From Peribacillus frigoritolerans (lineage in GTDB: Bacteria > Bacillota > Bacilli > Bacillales > DSM-1321): DNA of 64,000 bases. Each line of letters starts with the position of its first letter. The stretch's first letter is position 1. Location of the stretch: positions 4,630,778-4,694,777 of the forward strand of contig NZ_KV440950.1 in NCBI RefSeq assembly GCF_001636405.1, read 5' to 3'. Of this stretch, positions 62,274-64,000 are shown piece by piece. The notes under the pieces are model-generated. The model worked only from the letters and a program-made list of their open reading frames with translations. It ran no database searches and was not told the origin of the DNA. Both the position numbers and the translations under genes were made by a program.

Positions 62274-62726
62274 ATGTTAAAGAACATCCAAGAATGGATA
62301 TTAGTTTTAGGGATTATCGGAGTTGTGGTGTTAATTGGAAATTATATTGGCTATGATATACTCCCAATTACTGCTTTACCAGGAATGGTTATATTAATCC
62401 TTATTTCTTTAGCGGGCCTTGTTATCGGTAAACTAGTCCCACTCAAAATCCCAAGTATAGCTTACATTGGAATATTAGGGTTTATACTTACTGTTCCTAA
62501 CATGCCTGGGTCAGATCAAATTGTGAAGTGGACTGCAGATGTCAGTCTTTTAGCAATAGCTACACCCATTTTAGCCTATGCTGGGATAGGTATTGGCCGT
62601 TCATGGGCAGACTTTGCTAAACTAGGTTGGAAAACGATCGTTGTTGGAATGTGTGTTTTACTTGGTACCTTTTTGGGTTCCGCAATTATTGCTGAAATTG
62701 TTCTGCGCTTTCAAGGGATTATTTGA
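62274..62726 (+). CDS. Small membrane protein, partner of DUF3100
   Basis: 150 aa with five hydrophobic helices, ending LGTFLGSAIIAEIVLRFQGI. GGGGGTG lies ahead of the ATG, which follows the DUF3100 stop by 3 bases. The LAYAGIGIGRSWADFAKLGW segment is conserved-looking. No family is named with confidence. The adjacency and size suggest a two-subunit carrier with DUF3100. From the stop to 62956 nothing else is supported. Confidence 0.7.
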   Translation: MLKNIQEWILVLGIIGVVVLIGNYIGYDILPITALPGMVILILISLAGLVIGKLVPLKIPSIAYIGILGFILTVPNMPGSDQIVKWTADVSLLAIATPILAYAGIGIGRSWADFAKLGWKTIVVGMCVLLGTFLGSAIIAEIVLRFQGII

Positions 62727-62956
62727 AATCATATTATTATATCAATTTGTCATGGGAGATGGGGATAAATGTCATTCTCAGAAATCCCACACCTACAAAA
62801 ACTTTTTTAATAAGATTCCTATAGCCAAATTTATAAAAACTGATTTACAATTTCACTTACACTTTAATTATGATCGATTAGTTCAAAACCTTTTTCCCAT
62901 TTTACGCAATTGGGACGGATTATCTGCATGTAGGAAGCAATCCGTTCATTTTGGCA

Positions 62957-62990
62957 TAAAAAAATAGCTGGCCTCTTGGGCCAGCTTTAT
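62957..62990 (-). terminator. Terminator of the GlsB-type gene
   Basis: Reverse strand: GCTGGCC-CAAGA-GGCCAGC followed by TATTTTTTT. It has T's on both sides, so it may also end the DUF3100 operon. Confidence 0.8.
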
Positions 62991-62998
62991 TTTTGTAT

Positions 62999-63253
62999 TT
63001 ATGAAGCTTTTCTCATGCCTTTTAAGATAAGGCTTAAGATGAAGACAAATACGATTGCACCAATCAATGCTGGAATTATAGCGAAATCTGCCACTGAAGG
63101 TCCCCAGTTCCCAAGAATTAATGAACCTAACCATGCACCAACAAAACCAGCGATAATGTTACCGATAATTCCAAATGGTACGTCACGTCCAACAATCATA
63201 CCTGCTAACCAACCGATGATACCTCCGATAATTAATGACCATAAAAATCCCAT
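62999..63253 (-). CDS. GlsB/YeaQ/YmgE family stress membrane protein
   Basis: 84 aa with three hydrophobic segments: FLWSLIIGGIIGWLAGMIVG, IIGNIIAGFVGAWLGSLIL and LIGAIVFVFILSLILKGM, the transglycosylase-associated (GlsB) pattern with many glycines. GAAGGAGG precedes the ATG. These small membrane proteins are induced by general stress in several bacteria; the mechanism is unclear. Its promoter could not be identified in the upstream sequence. Confidence 0.9.
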   Translation of the reverse strand: MGFLWSLIIGGIIGWLAGMIVGRDVPFGIIGNIIAGFVGAWLGSLILGNWGPSVADFAIIPALIGAIVFVFILSLILKGMRKAS

Positions 63254-63670
63254 AATATATTTCCTCCTTCAAAATAGTTATTTTTTGATTTTCTGCAGCA
63301 GACTCCAAGAAATTAAATCACTTCCATATTGTCATGCTTTTTTTCAGTACTTTTAACCTTTACATTCAAATGGTATGATGCCGATTCGCACAATATCTAA
63401 TGAATGTGAATGTTTTAGTTATTGGGTAGTGTTAGCTAGCTATAGCCCTTAGAGTAACTGATTGGACAATCCTCTTGTTAGTGAATTTTTTCTTTTTGTT
63501 TGCTGCTGTACTCATTATTTTCCCCGTTTAATTAATCTAAAACCTAATTTTTTTTTTAAATATTTGGCAACAAAAACAGGATTATCAGATATATTAAACG
63601 GGTATACCATAGGCTTAACTTTGTCACATAGTTAGTATAAGCAGCATTCGTCTCAATTATGTTCATAAAG
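63254..63670. other. Gene-free spacer
   Basis: No supported gene. Contains a small palindrome-rich stretch (TTAGCTAGCTAT near 63430) with no evident role. Confidence 0.4.
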
Positions 63671-63706
63671 CAAAAAGAAAAAGGATGCCCCATTATCGGG
63701 ACACCC
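63671..63706 (-). terminator. Terminator after the aldo/keto reductase gene
   Basis: Reverse strand: GGGTGTCCC-GATAAT-GGGGCATCC (two G-U pairs) followed by TTTTTCTTTTTG, 24 bases after the stop. Confidence 0.75.
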
Positions 63707-63729
63707 TCCTTTCATTTGCTGTATTCTTT

Positions 63730-64000
63730 TTAGAACAAAAGTTCATCGGGATTGCTGCCGAAACGTTCATTTTTGTTCAAGGCATCTATTTGATTCATTT
63801 CATTTAAACTCAATGAAAAATCAAATACCTGCGCATTTTCCTTGATACGGGATGGCGTAATCGATTTAGGTATTACAACTAGATCATGTTGCAGATGCCA
63901 TCTAATCAACACTTGTGCTGAACTTTTCCCGTGCTTCTTTGCTATATGATTAATTGTCGGCTCTTCCAAAAGGTTCCCTCTGCCTAGCGGGCTCCAAGAT
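63730..64000 (-). CDS. Aldo/keto reductase, C-terminal part (runs off the window)
   Basis: The reverse frame stays open to the window edge (90 codons). It starts SWSPLGRGNLLEEPTINHIA, then KKHGKSSAQVLIRWHLQHDL, VVIPKSITPSRIKENAQVFD and ends FGSNPDELLF. The strand-helix pattern with IRWHLQ..VVIPKS and R.KEN is the coenzyme-binding end of aldo/keto reductases (YtbE/YvgN type), which reduce glyoxals and other aldehydes with NADPH. The catalytic Asp, Tyr, Lys and His residues lie outside the window. Confidence 0.85.
   Translation of the reverse strand, partial: SWSPLGRGNLLEEPTINHIAKKHGKSSAQVLIRWHLQHDLVVIPKSITPSRIKENAQVFDFSLSLNEMNQIDALNKNERFGSNPDELLF

Noticed and set aside
62641..62967. Forward frame overlapping the end of the small membrane gene
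   Set aside because: Shadow of the real frame in its first third; the remainder has no coding character or start.
1..64000. tRNA, rRNA, CRISPR, prophage and complete insertion sequence
   Set aside because: Looked for cloverleaf, repeat-spacer and transposase or integrase patterns on both strands; none could be supported.

Overview
The window is a low-GC, Gram-positive chromosome segment from a Bacillaceae member, most like Bacillus or Peribacillus. Three things point there: strong AGGAGG ribosome sites with many TTG and GTG starts; spoVR, azr, yhdB, yhdC, pgcA, yhcX, yhcU and yhcT in an order resembling the B. subtilis yhc-yhd region; and a dispersed repeat of the kind common in Bacillus genomes. 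No rRNA, tRNA, CRISPR array, phage or intact insertion sequence was seen.

Layout. 1-5.7 kb: a partial NCS1 permease, a FadR-type GntR regulator, thiol peroxidase tpx, a class II aldolase and a frameshifted MFS transporter; copies of one 13-bp dyad (GCAACANTGTTYC) sit upstream of four of these units. 6-8.4 kb: a 46-aa small protein and chromate transporter ChrA behind a ruined PadR-type regulator. 8.5-18 kb: three transporter/amidohydrolase units with decayed duplicates between them. 18.4-26 kb: an apparently uncharacterised catabolic cluster holding an HpaB-type flavin monooxygenase, C-N hydrolase, DUF2848 protein, double cupin, FAD-synthetase-like protein, flavin reductase, and IclR and GntR regulators; long TGTATACA-centred palindromes recur at four places. 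26-36 kb: truncated hemoglobin, EamA transporter, heterodimeric chromate transporter with its Lrp-type regulator, a two-component system with a VTT membrane protein, and a SurA-like lipoprotein. 36-42 kb: an arsenic island (arsR, frameshifted arsB, arsC, DUF1259 protein, flavoprotein, MarR, small protein, ArsN1-like acetyltransferase). 42-49 kb: spoVR, a YkvI-type transporter and a three-enzyme operon for N-succinylamino acid racemisation with an RpiR regulator. 49-59 kb: radical SAM protein, secreted M14 peptidase and the yhd/yhc core block, with bdbC and its thioredoxin partner decaying. 60-64 kb: M20 amidohydrolase with a two-gene DUF3100 transporter, a GlsB-type membrane protein and a partial aldo/keto reductase.

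As a whole the region looks like core genes interleaved with accessory catabolic and metal-resistance modules, several carrying their own regulator and recognisable operator. Many genes or fragments are broken, often by one-base changes in short homopolymers. Some of these may be assembly errors, but substitutions and truncations elsewhere show true decay as well. Functions are inferred from motifs read by eye; no database search was run.
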